Translations under genes and position numbers: made by a program
In this document: positions 1 through 5,009 of the stretch, piece after piece
Numbering within the stretch: position 1 is the stretch's first letter
Layout: each line of letters opens with the position of its first letter
The notes under the pieces: model-generated
Databases searched by the model: none
Seen by the model: only the letters and a program-made list of their open reading frames with translations
What the model was told of the DNA's origin: nothing
Assembly: GCF_937890665.1 (NCBI RefSeq)
Contig: NZ_CALADU010000028.1
Location: forward strand, 1-6,359
DNA: 6,359 bases
Reading direction: 5' to 3'
DNA from: an uncultured Subdoligranulum sp.
GTDB taxonomy: Bacteria > Bacillota_A > Clostridia > Oscillospirales > Ruminococcaceae

Positions 1-124
1 GGATCGGGCCGGACACGCGGGCGCCGGTGCGCTTCGCGGTCTCCACGATCTTCTGTGCCGCAGCATCGATCAGGGATGCATCATAGCTCTTCAAACGAAT
101 TCTGATTTTCTCTTTGACTGCCAT
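1..124 (-). CDS. rpsJ: 30S ribosomal protein S10 (uS10), N-terminal part; cut by left window edge
   Basis: The first 41 codons read [20 protein letters not shown] followed by [20 protein letters not shown] and an isoleucine. This is the conserved S10 N-terminus (KIRIRLK-YD, the KIVETAKR-G helix, then V-GPI, which leads to the loop shared with NusE). S10 is a 30S head protein and, as NusE, joins NusB/NusG in antitermination; in Gram-positive bacteria it is about 102-105 residues, so some 60 residues lie outside the window. The ATG at 124-122 is chosen because a perfect AGGAGG (plus-strand 133-138) stands 8 nt upstream and the protein starts with the canonical MA. It is preceded by a long leader with a strong promoter, as expected for the first gene of the S10 ribosomal protein operon. 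Downstream operon genes are not visible. Identification is firm. Confidence 0.97.
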   Translation of the reverse strand, partial: MAVKEKIRIRLKSYDASLIDAAAQKIVETAKRTGARVSGPI

Positions 125-164
125 TGCTTTCGCCTCCTAATAAAATTTGTGCCTTAGGCGAGCC

Positions 165-194
165 GATAAACCACACACGTTTCCGGGCGTTCAA
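165..194 (-). promoter_or_regulatory. Candidate second, weak promoter close to rpsJ
   Basis: On the minus strand TTGAAC (189-194) is followed after 18 bases by TTTATC (165-170). The sequence between is nearly identical to the spacer of the strong upstream promoter, so the arrangement looks like a degenerate copy of that promoter. The -10 box is poor. If active it would give a short leader of about 35 nt that bypasses the hairpins. This is a weak call resting mainly on the similarity to the upstream promoter. Confidence 0.25.
173..191. repeat. 19-nt direct repeat, copy 1 (inside rpsJ leader)
   Basis: The plus strand reads acacacgtttccgggcgtt. It matches 478-496 at 18 of 19 positions in the same orientation; only position 13 differs (g here, c there). 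The copy lies about 50 bases upstream of the rpsJ start codon. It overlaps the candidate second promoter. Confidence 0.8.
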
Positions 195-213
195 CTTTCT
201 CGCATGACAAAAT

Positions 214-244
214 CCGGTGAACCGTATTTGCACAGTTCTCCCGG
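214..244 (-). other. Putative leader RNA hairpin
   Basis: In the minus-strand transcript an outer CCGG/CCGG stem (241-244 with 214-217) encloses GAACTG pairing with CGGTTC (one G-U), with a small 2x1 internal loop between the stems and an 8-nt loop. It is followed by ATTTTG, too weak a U-run for an obvious terminator. It could be a structural part of the S10 leader. This was folded by eye only. Confidence 0.35.
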
Positions 245-361
245 AAAGAATCATCACAAAGTCAGTCGAACATTGGTCCGTGCCGCAGAATGCAGCGCCG
301 TACATATCCCTTTGTTTCCGTAATTCTTTCGCCCGGTTCTAAGATCGGACATACTCCGCGG

Positions 362-390
362 AAAAACCCGCCACCCTAAGGCAGTGACGG
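362..390 (-). terminator. Terminator-like hairpin (candidate attenuator) in the rpsJ leader
   Basis: In the transcript CCGTCAC (384-390) pairs over all 7 bases, with one G-U, with GTGGCGG (368-374) around a 9-nt loop. One G (367) and then five T (362-366) follow directly. GC-rich stem plus immediate U-run is the pattern of an intrinsic terminator. It lies about 75 nt after the inferred transcription start and well upstream of rpsJ, so it would act as premature termination inside the leader. Sequence before it (GCCGCGATATGCGTTGATGC) could form competing hairpins, but I could not establish a defined antiterminator. Confidence 0.5.
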
Positions 391-471
391 CAACCTCCCG
401 CATCAACGCATATCGCGGCTTGCGCAGAACGCTTGTAGGCAATCTGCCCAAGCCTTTCGCAGCCGAGACTG

Positions 472-500
472 ATTATAACACACGTTTCCCGGCGTTGCAA
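472..500 (-). promoter_or_regulatory. Strong sigma-70/SigA-type promoter of the rpsJ operon
   Basis: On the minus strand the -35 box TTGCAA (495-500) and a perfect -10 box TATAAT (472-477) are separated by exactly 17 bases. Upstream of the -35 box lie runs of A and T (501-541, with A6 and A5-A7 tracts on the minus strand) that could serve as an UP element. Such a near-consensus promoter suits a highly expressed ribosomal protein operon. The start point would be about position 465. Confidence 0.85.
478..496. repeat. 19-nt direct repeat, copy 2 (spacer of rpsJ promoter)
   Basis: The plus strand reads acacacgtttcccggcgtt, 18 of 19 identical to 173-191. This copy fills the 17-base spacer between the -10 and -35 boxes and reaches 2 bases into the -35 box. 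It is upstream of the start point, so any function of this copy is at the DNA level. Confidence 0.8.
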
Positions 501-522
501 GTGTTTTTTGGGCGTTTTTCTA

Positions 523-540
523 AATTTTTTTGAAAAAATT
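523..540. repeat. A/T-only inverted repeat upstream of the rpsJ -35 box
   Basis: AATTTTTT and AAAAAATT are perfect 8-base arms separated by 2 bases (TG). The element is 23 bases upstream of the -35 box. It could be part of a curved or UP-element region, or contribute U-runs to termination of the upstream gene. The arms are low complexity, so chance is a fair alternative. Confidence 0.35.
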
Positions 541-553
541 CTGCGTTTTGCCG

Positions 554-569
554 AAAGAAGATCTTCTTT
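554..569 (-). terminator. Perfect 16-nt palindrome after the last lipoprotein gene; weak terminator candidate
   Basis: AAAGAAGATCTTCTTT is a perfect palindrome 3 bases after the TAA stop of the gene at 573-1553. As RNA it gives a 6-bp A/U-rich stem with a GATC loop. A T6 run follows only about 15 bases later, at 525-530 read on the minus strand. Position fits a terminator, but the stem is weak and the U-run is displaced. Readthrough into the rpsJ promoter region is possible. Confidence 0.3.
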
Positions 570-572
570 GCC

Positions 573-1553
573 TTAGAAGGGCGGATTCAGCGTGGCCACC
601 CGCCAGCCGGCTTCTGTTTCTGCCAGAACGGTGGGTGCATAATAGAGTCTTGCCGCTCCTTCCGGCAGCGGTTCCCCCAGATCATCCGTGACGACGATAC
701 AAATCCCACTGAACTGCAAGCTGCCATCCGGCTGGGTTTGCGGTTCCGTATAGGTATACCCGGACTGGGGGATGATGCTGTCATAAGGGTACCACATCAT
801 GAGCAGCGTGTCCTCTGCCCCTTCCCGGTAGTAAGCTGTCCCCTCCCCTATCGATTCCTCGGACAGAGGCTGGAGCAATTCCGACAATGCAGCCGGCGTG
901 TAAATCGTACTGAAATAGTCCTCCGCTTCCGAGAAGGTAGTAAAACGGGAACTCGCAACCACCTGACGATAGTCCCCCACGCCGGCAGACTCGCAGGTAA
1001 AGCCCTGACCCTCGGCCTCGGCATTATAATAGGAAAGAGCCAGTACCTCGGCGGCCTCTCGGGGCAGGGCAGCGGGCAGCGGATAGTGCCGCTCCTGATA
1101 GGGTTCCGGCATGCTCGGCACCGCGACGGTCGCCAGCACCTCCTGTGTCTGGGGGATGGCGTAACTCTCCGAGAGCAGCAGCTCGCTGGTGTCAGCCTGC
1201 AGGGCGCCATCCTCGGCCTCGGTGATCTGGGGATTCAGCGCCCGCAGGTCAGCCTCGGCCAAGCCGGTTTCCTCGGCCAGAGTCGCCCAAGTCTTGCCCC
1301 ACCATCTACCTTTATAATATAAGGGCAGGGCCGCCTGCGGAATGGCGCTGCCATCCCGCAGACTGGCAGTGTAGCTATCGTCGAAGGAGACCTGCTCCTG
1401 CCAGCGGGTACCGGCCTGCTCCGGCGTGGCGGAAGGTGCCGCCGTGGTGGCCGGTGTCTCTGCAGGCGTGGTTTCCGACACAGCCGATTCCGCCGGAGCG
1501 CAAGCGGTCAGCAGCAAGAGCGCCACGGAAACTGCATACCACTTTTTCTGCAT
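573..1553 (-). CDS. Predicted lipoprotein with LysM-like motif and C-terminal domain (outer paralog a')
   Basis: A 326-residue protein of no recognised named family. Residues 1-18 are a lipoprotein signal peptide (MQKK, hydrophobic core, lipobox LTAC, lipidated Cys18), so the protein should be anchored on the outer face of the membrane. Residues 19-48 are a Thr/Pro/Ala/Ser-rich tether. Residues about 85-134 resemble a degenerate LysM: TWATLAEETGLAEADLRALN followed by P, then an L-x-IP-like ending (SESYAIP). Residues about 160-326 form a second domain (a helix with REAAEVLALSYYN, a FTTFSEAEDYF helix, then beta-like strands ending GWRVATLNPPF). It aligns along its length with the lipoprotein at 3841-4905, including CAPAESA after the lipobox and YTEPQ-QPDGSL. 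The C-terminal pattern is loosely like IseA/YoeB-type or NTF2-like domains, a guess from residue pattern. ATG at 1553 is preceded by AGGAGGT (1560-1566) at 6 nt. It is the last gene of the cluster, 103 nt after its neighbour. Confidence 0.85.
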   Translation of the reverse strand: MQKKWYAVSVALLLLTACAPAESAVSETTPAETPATTAAPSATPEQAGTRWQEQVSFDDSYTASLRDGSAIPQAALPLYYKGRWWGKTWATLAEETGLAEADLRALNPQITEAEDGALQADTSELLLSESYAIPQTQEVLATVAVPSMPEPYQERHYPLPAALPREAAEVLALSYYNAEAEGQGFTCESAGVGDYRQVVASSRFTTFSEAEDYFSTIYTPAALSELLQPLSEESIGEGTAYYREGAEDTLLMMWYPYDSIIPQSGYTYTEPQTQPDGSLQFSGICIVVTDDLGEPLPEGAARLYYAPTVLAETEAGWRVATLNPPF

Positions 1554-1595
1554 AGCCGCACCTCCTGTACGGTAATCCGTCGTTTTTGAAATACG

Positions 1596-1625
1596 AAATG
1601 TATTTTTCGCTTACATTATACATTT
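1596..1625. repeat. Inverted repeat overlapping a candidate -10 box upstream of the last lipoprotein gene
   Basis: Perfect 8-base arms AAATGTAT (1596-1603) and ATACATTT (1618-1625) are separated by 14 bases. The centre-to-centre spacing of 22 bases, about two helical turns, would suit a dimeric DNA-binding protein. The right arm overlaps the candidate -10 box at 1615-1620. The sequence is AT-rich, which raises the chance of coincidence. Confidence 0.35.
1615..1620 (-). promoter_or_regulatory. Candidate -10 box (TATAAT) for the last lipoprotein gene
   Basis: A perfect TATAAT on the minus strand lies about 60 bases upstream of the ATG at 1553, in the 103-nt gap that separates this gene from the one before. 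No good -35 box exists at 16-18 bases (CCACCT at 17). The gene may therefore have a weak or activator-dependent promoter of its own, or simply be read from upstream. Confidence 0.35.
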
Positions 1626-1656
1626 TGTTTTTACTTCAGGTGGTTTTTTCTTTGCG

Positions 1657-2712
1657 TCAGGCGGGCAGTTCGGTGCGATACCATCCGTCGCCTTCCTTGA
1701 TCAGAAGGTTCGTTCCATCCCAGGCCACGCCGTCCTTCTCGCAGGGGATGACCTCGGTGCCGTCAGGGCCCAGCAGTCCCCAGCGTCCGTCCCGGCAGAC
1801 CGCCACGTATCCGTTCATCATCGGCGCCGGATACTTGGGTTCCGCCGTATAGGCTCCGGTCTGCGGATCTCGCGCCGAGTCATAGGTCGGCTCATACAGG
1901 GCCCCGCACACCTCCATATCCCGGTTCAGGTAGGTCCATGTCCCATCCATCTTCTGTACCGGCGCAAGGGGTTCATCGAAGAAGTAGCCGCCAAGCTGTA
2001 TATCCGCCGACCACCACATGCTGTCCCGATACGCATAGCTGCAAAGCCGTTTCGTGCCGTCTTCGTATTCATACACTTTCGGCTGGGAGGGATTGCTCTC
2101 ATACACAGTATAGGTAGGCAGCAGGTCCCCGAAGGTAGCCCACAGTTCGTCGGTGACTTCCTCTAGCCTTCCCCCATTCTCGGAAAGCCAGTAAGCACGC
2201 ATGGCGCTCGGGTCGAATCCGTAGATGTCCCGTCCCGGTGCGTCCAGATCATAGACAAAGTTCACCGTTTCAACACCGTGGCCGCCGCAGATTTCCGGCT
2301 CGCCCGCTTCTTTCAGGGCCGCACTGTAGGCGTCCAGTTCTTCCCAGCTAATCTGTGCGTTCCACACCCAGTGCCCCCGGGTTCCGCAATGGAACACCGG
2401 CGCTTCGGCCAGACAGGGCAGCACCTCGGTGCCGTCCCCGCGGATCAGCCCCCACTTGCCATCTTGGCTGACCGTAAAGTAGCCTTCCATCACCGTGCTG
2501 GGCACACTGTTGTAGATGGCCACGTTGCGGATCTCGTCTTAGGTCAGATCCGGCTGCGGTGTCGGGGTCGGTGTCGCCGTCGGAGCCACTTCCTCCTCTT
2601 CCTCCACCACAGGTGCCGGTGTCCCCGCCCCTGTGTGGACCTCTGATGGTCTGCCGCCGCATCCAGCCAGCGCAAGAAGCAGCAAAGGTAAGCCAAGCAT
2701 CGCTCTTTTCAT
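1657..2712 (-). pseudogene. WG-repeat lipoprotein gene interrupted by an in-frame TAA (inner paralog b')
   Basis: Read through the stop, this is a 351-residue paralog of the protein at 2726-3805. Codons 1-57 give a lipoprotein signal (lipobox LAGC, Cys18) and a Glu/Thr/Pro-rich tether ending TPQPDLT. Codon 58 is TAA (2539-2541). The same frame then continues DEIRNVAIYNSV and runs without further damage to TGA at 1657-1659. The paralog has PYDEIR here, its Tyr53 codon being TAC, so one base change (TAC or TAT to TAA) explains the break. The downstream part keeps three WG repeats (GYFTVSQDGKWGLIRGDGTE; GGYFFDEPLAPV through WTYLNRD; NGYVAVCRDGRWGLLGPDGT) and a CGGHG motif. Restart at GTG 2523 would give a 288-residue protein with no export signal, and no Shine-Dalgarno is evident there. 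The ribosome binding site AAGGAGG (2720-2726) stands 7 nt before the ATG. A sequencing error is the main alternative. Confidence 0.8.
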
Positions 2713-2719
2713 AAAAAGG

Positions 2720-2728
2720 CCTCCTTCA
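2720..2728 (-). promoter_or_regulatory. Ribosome binding site overlapping the stop codon of the preceding gene
   Basis: The minus strand reads TGAAGGAGG: the TGA stop of the gene at 2726-3805 shares its last base with the Shine-Dalgarno AAGGAGG of the next gene. The next ATG (2712) is 7 bases on. Such packing means the two WG genes are co-transcribed and probably translationally coupled. It fixes the start of the downstream gene at 2712; an upstream in-frame start at 2814 would lie inside the preceding gene and lack a signal peptide. Confidence 0.8.
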
Positions 2729-3805
2729 CGACGAGGGCAGCGCCCTTTGGTGCCAGCCACTGCCCTCCTTGACCCAGAGGGTTGTCCCCTCCCAAGCCAC
2801 ACCATCCTCCTCACAGAGAATCACTTCGGTACCTGTGGCATCCAGCAAGCCCCAACGCCCCTGCCGACAAACAGCGGCGTAACCGTTTTGGAGATAGGCC
2901 CCGAAGTCCGGTTCCGCGAGGAAATCCCCTGTTGTGGGATCGCGTCGGGAATCGCAGACCGGCTCATAGACCGCTTCCGTTGCCAGATTGCCCTGACGGT
3001 CCAGATACGCCCATTGCCCGTTCTGTTCTACCGGAGCCAGAGCCTCCGAAAAGAACCAGCCGGCCCGGTCCACTTCCGGCGGAAGCAGCCCCGCACCGTC
3101 CCGGTTGATGTACCACCACCGCACAGTCACCCCATCACCCCGGGTGCTCTCCACTAGCGGCCCCGGCCAGTTCATCTCCATGCCTTCCGGGTCCAGATGC
3201 GCGGAATAGACCGGCAGCCAATCGCCGTAGAACGCCCACAGATCATCCTCCATGTCATCTCCCCGCAGCGGGCTGCTCTGTCCCGGCGTGCTGCGGCGGT
3301 AGCAATAGATTCCCGCCGGATCTGTGGCTGTGTGATCCAGACCGGGCGTATCCAGATTGTAAAAGAAGCTGTAGCTGAACCCACCATGGCCGCCGCACAG
3401 CGTGCCGTCTCCCGAAGCGCTCAGCTTTTTCACATACGCTTCATAGGTGTCCCAGTCGACGGGTGCATTCCAGATCCATTCCCCGGCTGCGCCGCAGTTG
3501 CTCACCGGTGAGGAGGCCTGGCAGGGAAGCAGCTCGGTACCGTCAGCCCGCATCAATCCCCACAGACCGTTCTGGGACATGGTAAAGTATCCTTCACAAG
3601 GGCGGGCCGGGGTAGAATCATACCGAACCGCTGTGCGGATTTCATCGTAGGGCAAGCCCGGCTGAGATGTAGAGGTCGGGGCCGGCGTAGCCTCTGCTGC
3701 CGGGGCCACCGAAGCGGACTGTACGTTCGATGGCGCCGCATTTTGCGGTGTGCAAGCCGTCAGCAGCAACAGGGCTGCTGCCCCCATCCACCAGCGTTGC
3801 TTCAT
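2726..3805 (-). CDS. WG-repeat lipoprotein, intact (inner paralog b)
   Basis: A 359-residue predicted lipoprotein. Residues 1-18 are a signal peptide with lipobox LTAC (Cys18); residues 19-50 are an Ala/Ser/Thr/Pro tether. Three WG-type beta repeats are visible: about 71-95 (GYFTMSQNGLWGLMRADGTE), 248-275 (GWFFSEALAPVEQNGQWAYL) and 307-331 (NGYAAVCRQGRWGLLDATGT). WG repeats usually act as beta-structured binding modules, often on exported proteins of gut bacteria; no enzyme activity is implied. Between repeats 1 and 2 (about 100-245) lies a region I do not recognise. Cysteines 95, 104, 137, 313 and 331 and the CGGHG motif (137-141) are shared with the broken downstream paralog. ATG at 3805 has AGGAGG (3814-3819) at 8 nt. 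An earlier ATG at 3812 is out of frame and is rejected. The gene is 35 nt downstream of the LysM-like lipoprotein and almost certainly in its operon. Confidence 0.88.
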   Translation of the reverse strand: MKQRWWMGAAALLLLTACTPQNAAPSNVQSASVAPAAEATPAPTSTSQPGLPYDEIRTAVRYDSTPARPCEGYFTMSQNGLWGLMRADGTELLPCQASSPVSNCGAAGEWIWNAPVDWDTYEAYVKKLSASGDGTLCGGHGGFSYSFFYNLDTPGLDHTATDPAGIYCYRRSTPGQSSPLRGDDMEDDLWAFYGDWLPVYSAHLDPEGMEMNWPGPLVESTRGDGVTVRWWYINRDGAGLLPPEVDRAGWFFSEALAPVEQNGQWAYLDRQGNLATEAVYEPVCDSRRDPTTGDFLAEPDFGAYLQNGYAAVCRQGRWGLLDATGTEVILCEEDGVAWEGTTLWVKEGSGWHQRALPSS

Positions 3806-3840
3806 CGTGCATCCCTCCTTTTTCTGAAAGTTCTTCCTTA

Positions 3841-4905
3841 TCAGTTGGGCAGTGAGAGTTCATCCACCCGCCAGCCGGTTTCGGAAGGTTCCAGCCGAAC
3901 CGGCAAGATGGTGGCCGTGTCGGGAATATACTCCTTGTCCTGTCCCCAGCCCTGAAAGTCCTCACTTTCAATGGTCAACGAGAGCTGCCAGAAGGTCAGA
4001 CTGCCGTCCGGCTGCAGTTCAGGTTCGGTATAGACCTTGCCGCAGTAGGCAATATTCGACCCTCTGTCCCCCATCTGAAAACAGATGGTATCATCTTCCC
4101 CCTGATAATAGGGTTGTATAGCATCCTCCGCTCTCTGGTCGAGCGGGCCACCCAAGATCCGTGCACAGTAGTCCGGTGTATACACACAGTGCAGAAATTG
4201 TTCCAGATCGCTATACGAGGTATACATCGCCCCGTCCGTAGAATAGTAGAAGTAGGAATCGTTGTCCGGCAGCGGTTCACTCGGTTCGATGCCTAGATGC
4301 ATACCAAAGTGTTCGTACTGAAAATAGTATGCCGTGGCCATGCAGGCCGCTGCCTGATCGCTGAGGGAAGCCGGTACCGCATAGGTGCCGGACCGCTCGT
4401 ACCGATTCTCGATCCACGGAACTTCCACCGTCACCCGTTTGACCGGATTGTCGGGCAACTGATAGTTTTGTTCGAGGATCAGTTCGCTGTAATAGGGATT
4501 GCCCTCTGCGTCCTGCTCGATGCGGGGATCGGGATTCAAAGCCTGCAGGGTTTCCAACGGCACGCCATAGGTTTCCGCCGCCTCCTCCATGCTGCCTTTC
4601 CAGCCCATAATGTGCAGGGTCACACCCTCCTCCGGCCATGTAACATCCGGGTCCAGTTCTGCTTCCCCCTGCTCTATGGTGTACTGAAGGGCCTGTCCGG
4701 GCATAGCCCCGCTCCAAGTCGAGATTTCCATCAAAGGATCCGGCGTTGCCACCGGGGACGGCGCCGGGGTAGGTGTCATCTCGGGCACTGCGGTGGGAGC
4801 CGTTGTCGGTTCTACGGTGGGCGTAGCCGCCGGGGCTGCCGATTCCGCCGGGGCACAGGCCGTGAGCAGCAACAAAGCGCCTAGCACAGAGAACATACGT
4901 TTCAT
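3841..4905 (-). CDS. Predicted lipoprotein with LysM-like motif and C-terminal domain (outer paralog a)
   Basis: A 354-residue predicted lipoprotein and first gene of the cluster. Residues 1-17 are the signal peptide (MKRM, hydrophobic core, lipobox LTAC, Cys17). Residues 18-56 form a long Pro/Thr/Ala tether. Residues about 96-151 resemble a LysM: GSMEEAAETYGVPLETLQAL then NP, ending ILEQNYQLP. Residues about 175-354 correspond to the C-terminal domain of the paralog at 573-1553 (SLSDQAAACMATAYYFQYEH; SYSDLEQFLHCVYTPDY; VYTEPELQPDGSLTFW; the ending ETGWRVDELSLPN). LysM modules bind N-acetylglucosamine polymers such as peptidoglycan, so a wall-facing role is plausible, but the match is degenerate and judged by eye. 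ATG at 4905 has AGAGGTG (4913-4919) at 7 nt. A promoter at 4948-4956 lies just upstream. The TGA stop is 35 nt from the next start. No named family is recognised. Confidence 0.87.
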   Translation of the reverse strand: MKRMFSVLGALLLLTACAPAESAAPAATPTVEPTTAPTAVPEMTPTPAPSPVATPDPLMEISTWSGAMPGQALQYTIEQGEAELDPDVTWPEEGVTLHIMGWKGSMEEAAETYGVPLETLQALNPDPRIEQDAEGNPYYSELILEQNYQLPDNPVKRVTVEVPWIENRYERSGTYAVPASLSDQAAACMATAYYFQYEHFGMHLGIEPSEPLPDNDSYFYYSTDGAMYTSYSDLEQFLHCVYTPDYCARILGGPLDQRAEDAIQPYYQGEDDTICFQMGDRGSNIAYCGKVYTEPELQPDGSLTFWQLSLTIESEDFQGWGQDKEYIPDTATILPVRLEPSETGWRVDELSLPN

Positions 4906-4947
4906 TTTTGTTCACCTCTTCACAAAAATTTCACCGGTTTTTTCTTC

Positions 4948-4956
4948 AGTATACCA
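4948..4956 (-). promoter_or_regulatory. Extended -10 promoter for the lipoprotein cluster
   Basis: The minus strand reads TGGTATACT, a TGn element directly before a good -10 box (TATACT, 4948-4953). No clear -35 box is present; the bases where it would fall are in the rqcH terminator stem and loop. Extended -10 promoters can work with a poor -35. The start point would be near 4941, giving a leader of about 36 nt to the ATG at 4905. Confidence 0.55.
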
Positions 4957-4990
4957 CAAAAGCCACACACCGCACAGGCGGCATGTGGCT
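4957..4990 (-). terminator. Intrinsic terminator of rqcH
   Basis: The transcript forms a 13-bp stem (AGCCACATGCCGC, 4978-4990, with GCGGTGTGTGGCT, 4961-4973; two G-U pairs) around a 4-nt loop. Four T residues end the element, counting the last stem base, followed by GTGG. It begins 19 nt after the rqcH TGA. The stem is long and GC-rich; the U-run is short. Confidence 0.8.
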
Positions 4991-5009
4991 TCGCGAAAAA
5001 TTTTACAAC

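Larger units (their letters stand above)
125..466 (-). promoter_or_regulatory. Long 5' leader of the rpsJ (S10) operon
   Basis: There is no convincing gene in this stretch. If transcription starts about 6-7 bases after the -10 box at 472-477, the untranslated leader is about 340 nt. It contains a terminator-like hairpin early on (362-390), a second hairpin (214-244), a near copy of the promoter-spacer sequence (173-191) and the rpsJ ribosome binding site (133-138). S10 operons in other bacteria are autoregulated through the leader by L4, and several Firmicutes r-protein leaders work by attenuation. I cannot assign this leader to a described RNA family by eye. The regulatory role is inferred from length, position and the hairpins. 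Confidence 0.6.

Noticed and set aside
81..305. Minus-strand open frame of 74 codons starting at an ATG in the leader and overlapping rpsJ
   Set aside because: It runs into the S10 coding sequence in another frame, lacks a Shine-Dalgarno and has no family-like features.
254..451. Minus-strand open frame of 65 codons in the rpsJ leader, starting at TTG
   Set aside because: No convincing ribosome binding site, no recognisable motif, and it covers the hairpin structures; more likely non-coding leader.
738..1322. Plus-strand open frame of 194 codons
   Set aside because: Antisense to a lipoprotein gene with clear signal peptide and paralog support; composition is typical of a GC-rich shadow frame.
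2539..2541. Recoding of TAA as a sense codon
   Set aside because: The gene at 573-1553 ends with TAA at the expected place while the others end with TGA, so the standard code fits; nothing around 2539 resembles a known recoding signal.
3810..3812. Alternative ATG just upstream of the start of the WG lipoprotein at 3805
   Set aside because: It is out of frame with the lipoprotein (7 bases away) and lies too close to the Shine-Dalgarno; the ATG at 3805 gives the signal peptide.
4297..4884. Plus-strand open frame of 195 codons, Arg/Gly/His-rich
   Set aside because: Antisense shadow of the lipoprotein at 3841-4905; no ribosome binding site and unnatural composition.
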